NCBI GenBank assembly: GCA_937139605.1
Contig: CAKZQG010000011.1
Coordinates: 1 to 64,000 of the forward strand
DNA: 64,000 nucleotides
Origin: an uncultured bacterium
GTDB taxonomy: Bacteria; DRYD01
Direction: 5' to 3'
Shown: positions 46,901 to 54,045 of the stretch, piece by piece
Numbering within the stretch: position 1 is the stretch's first letter
Layout of the letters: each line of letters opens with the position of its first letter
Notes under the pieces: generated by a model
The model's database searches: none
The model's input: only the letters and a program-made list of their open reading frames with translations
What the model was told of the DNA's origin: nothing
Translations under genes and position numbers: made by a program

Positions 46901-47563
46901 TTTATCAAGTTCAAGTTTAGTTTTTATAAATAAATCTCTATATTTTTCAAAGAATTCTTTTGTAACTACCTCAACATCAAAAGCTTTTTCTAAATCACTT
47001 AATGTAGGCTTAAAATAATCATTTTCAAGCAAAGGTAAGAATCTACTTTGTGCAGTATGACTTTTCTCATTTTTTCCAACAAGGAATGACCATCTTTTTG
47101 CAGGCGTTAATTCCTTTTCGACTTTAATTTTTCCTAAAGGATTTTCTTGAAAAGTATAATCCAATTTAACAAGAGAAAACCGCCAATCTTCATCATTAGG
47201 TGCTACAAAAGCTACAAGCGCGGCATCTTTAATAGTATTTGTTCCAAGTTTTCCACTTAAATATTCAGCAACAAAGTTTCTTTGAGCAGACCGAGCATGA
47301 TATAAAGAAAACTCCCTCCTTAGCTTTACAACCAAAATATCTATCTTCTTACCACCTTCATCTACATATCTTCCAATTCTTTCCCAAGAGCCAATAAACT
47401 CAAGGTATTTTTCAGTTATCCCTTGGATCCCAATCCTTGGCTCAAGTGCTTTAGTTATGTCATATTTTTTTAATAAATTAGCTATAAATTTAACAAAATT
47501 ATCTTTATTAAAAGGTTCTTCAAAAGTTAGCTTTATCAACCCTATTGCTTGCCCTCTGTTCAT
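43973..47563 (-). CDS. Eco57I-type adenine-specific DNA methyltransferase
   Basis: A large N6-adenine methyltransferase of 1196 residues. The S-adenosylmethionine site DPAVGSGAFPIGMM is near residue 530 and the catalytic NPPY near 700 (VISNPPYVSTKG). The N-terminal 430 residues and the target-recognition-like C-terminus (about 1040-1160) resemble type IIG or phage-defence methylases such as PglX and DrmMI. I see no clear nuclease PD-(D/E)xK motif in the N-terminus, though the layout allows one. AAGGAAGTGAG precedes the ATG. It follows the PLD-SNF2 helicase, so the pair probably forms a modification-restriction system. The local base composition is visibly richer in G+C than its surroundings, consistent with transfer. 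Confidence 0.85.
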   Translation of the reverse strand: MNRGQAIGLIKLTFEEPFNKDNFVKFIANLLKKYDITKALEPRIGIQGITEKYLEFIGSWERIGRYVDEGGKKIDILVVKLRREFSLYHARSAQRNFVAEYLSGKLGTNTIKDAALVAFVAPNDEDWRFSLVKLDYTFQENPLGKIKVEKELTPAKRWSFLVGKNEKSHTAQSRFLPLLENDYFKPTLSDLEKAFDVEVVTKEFFEKYRDLFIKTKLELDKLVQRDLKVSKEFKIKNISTVDFAKKLLGQITFLYFLQKKGWFGVEKGKPWTTGPKDFIRKLFNKEFVDYKNFYNDILEPLFYEALRIDRSDNEHYYNRFNCKIPFLNGGLFDPPNGFDWVNVDVLLPNELFSNRNKTKEGDVGDGILDVFDRYNFTVNEEEPLEKEVALDPELLGKIYEKLNAIRQDNFDQYVKVLNSGKKGEEAKFNKEYGVYYTPPEIVHYMCQESLINYLETEIKDKVNKKEIEEFVRHVDFILENERIAIKKNEKISIGEQKQTKYEYKISQSIIENAKEIDKILSDIAICDPAVGSGAFPIGMMHQIVKLRQLLAIYLNKEINSYDLKRHCIENSLYGVDIDAGAVEICKLRFWLSMIVDEDDFHNIKPLPNLDYKVVCGDSLLGFPENWNSPIGKEIQELMDKYFSETNPLKKLELKQKIDEKIKWRLEKSQENFGYKINFDFKLFFPKVFREKGGFDIVISNPPYVSTKGVNEELKISLKKYYGFADDLYNHFFFKGFQILKNNGILTYITSKTYWTIQTKKNLRDLLLENTILQIFDTANPFESAMVDTSVIIVKKSQPEPGHQITFLDGKNNITQPEKYTIQQNDYTNVPNKVIFIPTDFNKKIYQKLAKKVNELLIKWWDKISTSKNIEKYKKELEIYRKSLKPGDITLLGLITEGGQGLATANNGKYIGVLEGTKWADKVRNERPEKLLLVEQFCKKENIKSKADAQAYLNNLKEKEIRQLFDELKEKYGRDVFGQGWIYRIVSYEEIVDVDYLTDDEKLNGIRGDKTFVPYDKGDKDGNRWYAPTPYYIDWSRENVKFLKENSGKKGEGMPVVRNPQFYFREGFCWTDVSYDVRCRIKEKSIHDVLSMSLFPNTSMVSAKFIVSILNSGFISTYLNAFVNTTVHFQINDARQLPIIIPTLEQLRVFESLCDRAIAIQKQKFNGVLTNQEAQKKLDDIQKELDELVLELYGLKE

Positions 47564-47594
47564 TTTAACTCACTTCCTTAAATATATTATTTTC

Positions 47595-48284
47595 TTAATA
47601 TTTATCACACTCTAAATAAAGAGATAAAATAACTTCTCTTTTCTCTGATGCCATATTTGATATTATATCTGAATTTATTATATCTGAGTTTATAGGAGAA
47701 TTTTCTGAATAATAGTTTTTCAAAAAAGCAGGAGAGATTTCCCTTTGTAAAACTTTAATAACACTTAATGGTTTTAGAATATCTTTTCCTAAGTTATTTA
47801 ATGATTTGAGAACATTTTTAACTGTTTTTTTGGGTAAAGCCATTTCTTCTAAACGGTTTATTACTTTTTCAAGATATTTTTGTTGATCTTCATTTAGCTG
47901 GTTAGCTCCTTTTTGTATTACTTTTAAAATTCTTAAAAGCTCATTATAACTACTTTTTCCTCCTTGTTTTCCAGATTCAACTATTTCATAAGTAGTTGAA
48001 TTATAAAAAGCAGTTTTATTTTTATCAAGTAATTCATAATAACTCTCAATATTTATGGTTGCTTTGGTTTCATTAGGTAAAGATTCAAAAATCTTTACAG
48101 CAGTTAAAAAATCAAGTTCAATTGTTTTTTCTTTATTTGATAAAAAGAATTTTAATAGTTTTCCTTTTCTAAAAAATGTTAGCAATGAATTACAAGGATT
48201 AAAAGAATTAAAATGTTGTTTAAATAATTGATTTATAAGTGATGTTGTAGGGAGTATTTTAGCGGAGCGAGCTTTCTTTGGAAT
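47595..48284 (-). CDS. C-terminal domain of the PLD-SNF2 helicase, beyond an in-frame amber codon
   Basis: Immediately after the TAG at 48285-48287 the same frame is open for 229 codons to 47595. It begins IPKKARSAKILPTTSLINQ and runs through LLTFFRKGKLLKFFLSN and ELDFLTAV, which are features expected in the C-terminus of this helicase family. If translated alone it would have to start at the TTG at 48185 (196 residues), which has no good ribosome binding site. It is therefore more likely the tail of the helicase than a separate gene. Either the helicase is inactivated, or the TAG is read through. Confidence 0.7.
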   Translation of the reverse strand: MPKKARSAKILPTTSLINQLFKQHFNSFNPCNSLLTFFRKGKLLKFFLSNKEKTIELDFLTAVKIFESLPNETKATINIESYYELLDKNKTAFYNSTTYEIVESGKQGGKSSYNELLRILKVIQKGANQLNEDQQKYLEKVINRLEEMALPKKTVKNVLKSLNNLGKDILKPLSVIKVLQREISPAFLKNYYSENSPINSDIINSDIISNMASEKREVILSLYLECDKY

Positions 48285-50903
48285 CTACTTTATTTTTTCA
48301 AATAGTTCTGGATTGTTATTACGAATATCCTGGATAATTTTAAAATATTTTAACTCACTTTCTTCTTGCTCTTGTTCTTCTTGGGTAAGAATTTTTTTTG
48401 AAAGAAGTTTATCAAAAAGTTCATAAGAATGAACCGGTTCGCCTTCCATTAAAATAGCAGAATCACCACCAAGCAACGTTAAAAACGCTTCTATTTTAGA
48501 ACGTGCGATATTTGTAAGATCAATTTCATTATCAGCTTGCTTAGCAGGAAAAAAATTGAATATATAAATTTTATCAAATTTAGTATCTATACGATTAACC
48601 CTTCCTATTCTTTGCATCAATTTTGTAGGATTCCAAGGGATATCATAATTTATCACAATATTTGATCTATGAAGATTAACACCTTCTGAAAGGACTTCTG
48701 TTGAAACCAGTATTTTATAATTATCTTTTTTATTTTTGGCTCTTGCATCAAAGTTTTCTATTACTTTATCACGAGCATTCTCTAAGGAACCCCCATGAAA
48801 AAGTAAAGCTATTTCTCCAAAGTCTTTATTTATATTTTTTACTAAATACTCTGCGGTTTCTTTTGATTCTGTAAAAATAATTATTTTTTCACTATTTTTC
48901 AAAACTGAGTGTTCTTTTAAATTTGTCAAAAGAGTTTCAAGTTTTGGATCCCTGTTAATTTCATCCCACATTGATTTTATTTTTTTCAAAATCTCCAGAT
49001 CATTGTTTAAATCTTTTTCAAAATCTTTTCTAAAGTCATTACTTTGATATTTTTCAGCTTTCCCTTGTTCTATTAATTTTTGGATTTCTTCATCATCCCC
49101 TTGCTCTAATAATTCAAAAATTTTATTTATATGCTTCCTACTAACATAAACATTTCCCCGTTGGTATTCTTTAATAAACATTTCATAGGATTTAATAAAT
49201 CTATCGATACTATTTTTAAAAGCATAAAAGCTACTTTCAAGGCGCTTTACAAGTAAAATTTTCATAAATTTTCCCATATTTATCTGTGATTGCTTTTCAA
49301 GAGCTGTTATCTCTTTAGTAAGATATAATAACGGAGTATAACGAGAATATTTAAAATCCTTAGTTATCATTTCAATAGTTTCCATAAAAATCTGGTCTTC
49401 TTTATCATTAAGTTGGTAGTAAAATGGTTTTGGATCTTGAATATCCGGAAACTTTATATTATTTTTTTGTAAGTCCTGGGAAAAATAATTTTGAATTTCA
49501 GTTCTTGTGCGCCTAACCATAATATATTTTAAAATCTTATCCCTGATTTCTTTTGCAATCCTTTTATTCATTTCGATGTATTTATCGTAATCTTTATGTC
49601 TATCTATTTTTTTTAATTTTTCGTCAAGGCTAACAATAAATCTTTCAATATCTGGAATACCTGGTATAGTACTTTTTTTAGGGTTCTGGAATAGCTTAAC
49701 CTGAGCGAGTATATCTCTTGGTGAATTATTATAAGGAGTAGCGGAAACCAATATAACTTTTTTCCCACGACAAATTTCAGAGATATCTTCATAACTAATG
49801 GTTTCTTCATTTCTAAAACGATGAGATTCATCGATAATTATATTCGCATACTCTCTATTTTGAACTTCTTCTTTAGCTTTATCAAGCTCACCAATAGATA
49901 TAAATTTAGCAGGGATATTAAAATCATAAAACACATTAATCCAAGAGCCTGGATTATTTCTATTAAGAAGAGCAGGGGGAGCAATAACAAGTGTCCTACC
50001 TTCAAGCTGCTTAACAAGCATAGCTGTAATATAAGTCTTTCCAAGGCCAACTACATCAGAAATAAAAACCCCACCATGCTCCTGTAATATTTTCTTTGCA
50101 TTTAAAACCGCTTGCTCCTGATATTCCAATACTTTAAAATTTTCCGGCAAGTATTCAAAAAAAACTTTATCATCTAATGATAACTCATCCTTAAAATATT
50201 CATATAAAAATTTTAGATAAATTTCATAAGGAGTAATGTTTTGATTAAGATATGTTCTTTCATTTAAAGTTTGGACATATTTTTCACTAACATCAACCGA
50301 ATTTTCCCATAATTGTTCAAATTTTTCTTTAGCAAATTCATAATCATTTCTATTTTTTAGCTCAACATTAAATTCTAAGTTATCTTCAAGCCCAGATTGA
50401 GTGAAATTACTTGATCCAGTAATAACTCTTCCTATATCTCTATCACCTTCTTTAAAGGTTATAATATATAGTTTTGCGTGAATCTTTTGATATGGATAAA
50501 CTCTTATCTGAAGTTTTCCTTGTTTTATCCATTCTATAAACTTTCTTACTCCTTCTTCAACATCTAATTTATCTTCAGAATCCGACATCTCCTCTTCTAT
50601 TTCTTTTTCAATAATTTCCTTTGCTTGATAATGAGAAAACATTAATTTATATACTTCTCTATTTATACCAATCCCAACAAGGATTCTTATTCTTTCGGCT
50701 GTTTCAAGAGAATTATACAACTTATAAAATCCACTTATGTAAAAATAAGCGACTAAACAATCAAAAAATCTACAATCCTTTATTAGTTGTTTAAATCTAT
50801 CTTTAAGTGTTTTATTTTGCTCATTTATTATAAATGTTAAATCCAAGTGATTCTTAAGGATTTCTTTATTTATATTTTTATCTTCTTTTTTAAAAAAACT
50901 CAT
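48285..50903 (-). CDS. PLD-nuclease/SNF2-type helicase, main part (ends at an amber)
   Basis: A defence-type DNA translocase of 872 residues up to the TAG. The N-terminal phospholipase-D-like nuclease has IHAKLYIITF near residue 141 and GSSNFTQSGLEDN near 165 (one HKD-type motif). The SNF2 motor has Walker A VGLGKTYITA near 287, IIIDESHRF near 360, SATPYN, and the C-terminal motifs STEVLSEGVNLH and QRIGRVNRID near 750. The reading frame continues after the TAG (48285-48287) into the segment at 47595. It is the first gene of the island and is followed by the methyltransferase. Confidence 0.85.
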   Translation of the reverse strand: MSFFKKEDKNINKEILKNHLDLTFIINEQNKTLKDRFKQLIKDCRFFDCLVAYFYISGFYKLYNSLETAERIRILVGIGINREVYKLMFSHYQAKEIIEKEIEEEMSDSEDKLDVEEGVRKFIEWIKQGKLQIRVYPYQKIHAKLYIITFKEGDRDIGRVITGSSNFTQSGLEDNLEFNVELKNRNDYEFAKEKFEQLWENSVDVSEKYVQTLNERTYLNQNITPYEIYLKFLYEYFKDELSLDDKVFFEYLPENFKVLEYQEQAVLNAKKILQEHGGVFISDVVGLGKTYITAMLVKQLEGRTLVIAPPALLNRNNPGSWINVFYDFNIPAKFISIGELDKAKEEVQNREYANIIIDESHRFRNEETISYEDISEICRGKKVILVSATPYNNSPRDILAQVKLFQNPKKSTIPGIPDIERFIVSLDEKLKKIDRHKDYDKYIEMNKRIAKEIRDKILKYIMVRRTRTEIQNYFSQDLQKNNIKFPDIQDPKPFYYQLNDKEDQIFMETIEMITKDFKYSRYTPLLYLTKEITALEKQSQINMGKFMKILLVKRLESSFYAFKNSIDRFIKSYEMFIKEYQRGNVYVSRKHINKIFELLEQGDDEEIQKLIEQGKAEKYQSNDFRKDFEKDLNNDLEILKKIKSMWDEINRDPKLETLLTNLKEHSVLKNSEKIIIFTESKETAEYLVKNINKDFGEIALLFHGGSLENARDKVIENFDARAKNKKDNYKILVSTEVLSEGVNLHRSNIVINYDIPWNPTKLMQRIGRVNRIDTKFDKIYIFNFFPAKQADNEIDLTNIARSKIEAFLTLLGGDSAILMEGEPVHSYELFDKLLSKKILTQEEQEQEESELKYFKIIQDIRNNNPELFEKIK

Positions 50904-50992
50904 CTTCTTTAATTTTATAATTAAATTACTATTTTAATTTTTCATTTTCTTTTTATTTTCCCCTTTTTAAATTTAATAAAAAGTTCCATATA

Positions 50993-51045
50993 TTTAACAT
51001 TTTTTTAAAAATAATTTAACATCTTGTTAATATTTTTAATTTAAG
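50993..51045 (+). repeat. 53-bp direct repeat, copy 1 (upstream of DUF2283 gene)
   Basis: Starts TTTAACATTTTTTTAAAAAT and ends TTTTTAATTTAAG. It is identical over 53 bases to 51782-51834 and contains two TTTAACAT units 22 bases apart. The position before a gene suggests a promoter or operator. Confidence 0.9.
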
Positions 51046-51074
51046 GGTATATAAAGAAGCGTAGTAAATAATTT

Positions 51075-51368
51075 ATGGGAAACAAAGTTAATGCCAAAAA
51101 AAATAATAAAGAAAATAAAAGCAAAGATAACAAGATAAATTATTTACATTACTTATTAAGAAATACGAGAGTATGGATTGATCCAGAAACTGACATTTTT
51201 TATTTATCATTAAAAAAAGGCCCATCATTTGATTCGCAAGAAATAAATAATAACATTATAATAGAGTTTGACAATGAAAATAAAATAATAGGATTAGAAA
51301 TTAGGAACCTATCTAAAATAGATTTTAATAAAATTATTGAATACACAAAAAAAGTACTTACAGATTAA
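51075..51368 (+). CDS. DUF2283 protein (putative antitoxin)
   Basis: A 97-residue protein with a basic N-terminus (about 25 residues, mostly Lys and Asn) and a DUF2283 domain: VWIDPETDIFYLSLKKGP, then NIIIEFDNENKIIGLEIRNLS. DUF2283 genes commonly precede or follow DUF4258 genes, and such pairs are suspected toxin-antitoxin modules. The DUF4258 gene follows 38 bases later. The ATG is not preceded by a strong ribosome binding site. Confidence 0.75.
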   Translation: MGNKVNAKKNNKENKSKDNKINYLHYLLRNTRVWIDPETDIFYLSLKKGPSFDSQEINNNIIIEFDNENKIIGLEIRNLSKIDFNKIIEYTKKVLTD

Positions 51369-51406
51369 TATAAACTGCTAAAAACCAAAGCACATAAACC
51401 TAATAA

Positions 51407-51772
51407 ATGAAGGTAGAGAATATTGTTTTATTTTTTACAAGGAATTCATACCTTTTTATTTTTTCAAAGAAATATTTATATTTAAAAGAAATTATATTCA
51501 CAAGACACTGTGAATTACGAATAAAAGAAAGACAATTAGACAAAAATAAAATCATAAAAATATTCTATAAATTTAATTTTTCACTATATGATATAGATAA
51601 CAAAAACTTTATTATAATTTCCAACAAAACAATTGATAATTACCACTTTATAATAATTTTCAATATTAAAAACAATACAGCAAAAATTATAACTATTTAT
51701 CCATGTAAAGATATAAAAAATGAGTTAAAAAAAAAGCTGGGAAAAAGATGGTTTTACTATTTTAATTTTTAA
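51407..51772 (+). CDS. DUF4258 protein (putative RNase-type toxin)
   Basis: A 121-residue protein. After a hydrophobic N-terminal 30 residues that may not be translated, EIIFTRHCELRIKERQLDKN matches the DUF4258 start (T-R-H-x4-R-x-x-E-R). The strand pattern NYHFIIIFNIKNNTAKIITIYP follows. The fold is thought to be related to RelE/BECR-type toxins. The His and Arg residues expected for activity are present. It may start at an internal codon. It pairs with the DUF2283 gene. Confidence 0.65.
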   Translation: MKVENIVLFFTRNSYLFIFSKKYLYLKEIIFTRHCELRIKERQLDKNKIIKIFYKFNFSLYDIDNKNFIIISNKTIDNYHFIIIFNIKNNTAKIITIYPCKDIKNELKKKLGKRWFYYFNF

Positions 51773-51781
51773 ATCCATAAG

Positions 51782-51834
51782 TTTAACATTTTTTTAAAAA
51801 TAATTTAACATCTTGTTAATATTTTTAATTTAAG
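51782..51834 (+). repeat. 53-bp direct repeat, copy 2 (upstream of flgF)
   Basis: Identical to 50993-51045. It ends about 27 bases before the flgF ATG at 51862, just ahead of its GGGGGTG. The two copies bracket the DUF2283/DUF4258 pair. Confidence 0.9.
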
Positions 51835-51861
51835 AATATAGAAAAGGGGGTGTTAGAGAAT

Positions 51862-52626
51862 ATGTTTTATGAAGGAATGCAAAAAGCAGTAGAAAGCATG
51901 AGCTATTTAGTTAAAATGCAAGAGGTTATAACAAATAACTTAGCAAACGCCTCTACAAGTGGATATAAACAAGATACCACTGTTGTAGCTAATTTCGGAG
52001 ATTTATTAAAAGAAAACGTTAATAAAATCGAACTAACAGGGATGGATAACAGCGCAGAGGTAGTAGTTTCTGAAAACCCATCATTACTTGTAAAACAAAA
52101 AACAAGTTTTGCAAAAGGGAATATTGCTAAAACTGATATAGATTTTGATTTCGCGTTAGACGGTAATGGCTTTTTTGTTGTAGATACCCCATACGGACTA
52201 AGATACACTCGAAACGGTTCATTTACTGTAGATGCTGATGGAATACTTAGAACTAAAGATGGAGGAATAGTCTTAGGAGAAAATGGACCAATTAAAATAA
52301 CAGGAAAAAAATTCGAAGTTAAAGAAGATGGAAGTATATATGTTGATAACAAAAAAATAGATAAATTACAATTAGTTGATTTTAATGATTATGGTGCATT
52401 AGTAAAAGAAGGCGCAAGTTATTTCAAATTATCTCGAGATGTCCAAAGATTACCTGCAAATACTAGAGTTTTACAAGGATATGTAGAAACTTCTAATGTT
52501 AATGCAGTTAAAGAAATGGTTAATATGGTTAATATATTAAGAAGTTTTGAAATGTCTCAAAAAGTTTTACAATCCCAAGATGAAGCACTTAAAAAACATA
52601 TAGAACAAATATCTAGAATGAGATAA
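51862..52626 (+). CDS. flgF: Flagellar basal-body rod protein FlgF
   Basis: A distal/proximal rod junction subunit. The 254-residue protein has the N-terminal rod motif VKMQEVITNNLANASTSGYKQD, the central FALDGNGFFVVDTPYGLRYTRN and the C-terminal VETSNVNAVKEMVNMVNILRSFE. The frame opens at a GTG (51850), but that GTG is part of GGGGGTG, the ribosome binding site for the ATG at 51862. It is the first gene of flgF-flgG. It could be called FlgG-like, but it is the more divergent of the two paralogues. Confidence 0.85.
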   Translation: MFYEGMQKAVESMSYLVKMQEVITNNLANASTSGYKQDTTVVANFGDLLKENVNKIELTGMDNSAEVVVSENPSLLVKQKTSFAKGNIAKTDIDFDFALDGNGFFVVDTPYGLRYTRNGSFTVDADGILRTKDGGIVLGENGPIKITGKKFEVKEDGSIYVDNKKIDKLQLVDFNDYGALVKEGASYFKLSRDVQRLPANTRVLQGYVETSNVNAVKEMVNMVNILRSFEMSQKVLQSQDEALKKHIEQISRMR

Positions 52627-52661
52627 AAAATATTTTCTTAAATTAAAGGAGGTGTTAAGAT

Positions 52662-53396
52662 ATGTTTAGTTCATTTTATACAGCAGCAAGTGGAATGGAT
52701 GCTCAACTTAAAAAAGTAGAAATTTTATCCCAAAACTTAGCTAACGCTAATACTATAACTTACAAACAACAAAGAATTAATTTCCAAGAACTTATGTATC
52801 AAAAGCTAGGGGATATTCAAGAAGGTACTGGTGTAAAATTAGGACAAACTGAAAGAGTCTTTAAAACAGGTGCAATGCAAAGAACTGATAACCCCTTAGA
52901 CGTAGCTATCCAAGGAAATGGATTCTTTAAAGTAGAAACCCCAGAAGGGAAAATATTATATACACGTGATGGAAGATTAGCTGTAGAAAACGGAGAATTA
53001 GTCGTTAAAGATCTAGGGAAACTTAACATAAAAGTACCTTCCGATGTTAGCAATGTAACAGTTGAAGAAGATGGAACAGTTATAGCCTATAAAGGGAAAG
53101 ATAAAGTTGAATTAGGAAAAATAAAACTATATGATTTTATAAATCCTAATGGTTTGAAAATAGCTGGTAAGAATGCTTTTGAAGCTACTAGCGAAGCAGG
53201 AAAACCCTTTGAAATAGAACCCAAAAAAGATGGAAATGCAATAATCCTAGCAGGTTTCATTGAAAAAAGTAATGTAAATATTATTAACCAAATGATGGAA
53301 ATAGTAGCTTCCCAAAGGAATTATGAATTAGTATCAAAATCAGTAGAATCTGCGGATCAAATTGCAAGAATGGCTTCCCAAATGAAAAAACAATAA
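52662..53396 (+). CDS. flgG: Flagellar distal rod protein FlgG
   Basis: The distal rod subunit, 244 residues. MFSSFYTAASGMDAQLKKVE is followed by LSQNLANANTITYKQQRINF; the central motif is VAIQGNGFFKVETPEG and the C-terminus is GFIEKSNVNIINQMMEIVAS. GGAGGTG precedes the ATG. It is slightly shorter than typical FlgG (about 260). The usual following genes flgA, flgH and flgI are absent; the rod-binding gene comes next. Confidence 0.92.
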   Translation: MFSSFYTAASGMDAQLKKVEILSQNLANANTITYKQQRINFQELMYQKLGDIQEGTGVKLGQTERVFKTGAMQRTDNPLDVAIQGNGFFKVETPEGKILYTRDGRLAVENGELVVKDLGKLNIKVPSDVSNVTVEEDGTVIAYKGKDKVELGKIKLYDFINPNGLKIAGKNAFEATSEAGKPFEIEPKKDGNAIILAGFIEKSNVNIINQMMEIVASQRNYELVSKSVESADQIARMASQMKKQ

Positions 53397-53631
53397 TAAT
53401 AAGGTAGGATTGAAGTAGTTTCTAAAAACTATTAAAAAACATATATTACCAGAAAGAAAACTATCAACTATAAAAATCATTTTTTAAAGAGATATATAAA
53501 ATAAGCGGACTAACATTGATAAGCTACATCTTCTAAAGGGGGGAGGGGGGAAACAAGGAAAATCTAAGAGGATTGGGATAGGAAAGCAAGGAGGTTAGGT
53601 TTTGTGCTTAATGTAAGGCATATAATTAGTA
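53397..53631 (+). other. Leader between flgG and the rod-binding gene, with a G-rich run
   Basis: No gene is seen. GGGGGGAGGGGGG at 53538-53550 is striking in this AT-rich DNA and could form a G-quadruplex. Further on, GAAAATCTAA, AGGAAAG, GTTAGG and GCATATAATTAGTACCGCC recur in the same order in the leader at 55.46-55.53 kb, so the transcribed leader is longer than the pseudoknot. Confidence 0.5.
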
Positions 53632-53700
53632 CCGCCTGCAGACCATAATATGGCGGAATACAAATAGGTCTGCCAAAAGTGTATATTCTTATACACTTTT
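53632..53700 (+). promoter_or_regulatory. Pseudoknot-plus-hairpin leader element, copy A (rod-binding gene)
   Basis: CCGCC (53632-53636) pairs with GGCGG (53652-53656). GCAGACC (53638-53644) pairs with GGTCTGC (53667-53673), with the linker AATACAAATA between. The hairpin AAAAGTGTATA-TTCT-TATACACTTTT is at 53675-53700. The ATG of the next gene is 22 bases later. The hairpin loop (TTCT) is the reverse complement of the AGAA loop in copies B and C. Confidence 0.75.
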
Positions 53701-53721
53701 GTTAAGTATGGGAATTAAATT

Positions 53722-54021
53722 ATGGACTTTAATAAAATAGAATTAAATAATGTTAAAAGCTATCAAGATTATGTTAATTATAATGAAGCACAAAAAAGTG
53801 CTAAAGAATTTGAAGCAATATTTTTAAATATGATGTTATCTGAAATGTTTAAAACTGCTACTAAAAATCCATTTCTATCAGACGAATCCTCAGGAGTTAA
53901 TAATACTCAAAAAGAAATGATGTTTAGTTTATTAACTCAACAACTATCTCAACAATGGGCTCAAAATAATTCCTTACTATCTGATCAAATACTACAACAA
54001 TTACAAAATGATCAATTCTAA
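53722..54021 (+). CDS. FlgJ-type rod-binding protein
   Basis: A 99-residue protein equal to the N-terminal rod-binding domain of FlgJ: SAKEFEAIFLNMMLSEMFKT, then EMMFSLLTQQLSQQWAQ. The C-terminal peptidoglycan-hydrolase domain of proteobacterial FlgJ is absent, as in Firmicutes and spirochaetes. It acts as a scaffold or capping factor for rod assembly. Its leader holds pseudoknot copy A. Confidence 0.88.
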   Translation: MDFNKIELNNVKSYQDYVNYNEAQKSAKEFEAIFLNMMLSEMFKTATKNPFLSDESSGVNNTQKEMMFSLLTQQLSQQWAQNNSLLSDQILQQLQNDQF

Positions 54022-54045
54022 AATTATCTATATATAAAAATAACA

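Noticed and set aside
49613-50087. Open frames overlapping the SNF2 motor on both strands
   Set aside because: The helicase motifs (Walker A, DESH) lie in the main frame; the others are chance frames.
53675-53700. Hairpin of the leader element as a simple rho-independent terminator
   Set aside because: The stem is AT-rich and followed by TTTTG rather than a long T run. It always sits just before a start codon and after a pseudoknot. A regulated terminator is still possible, so it was kept as part of the element.
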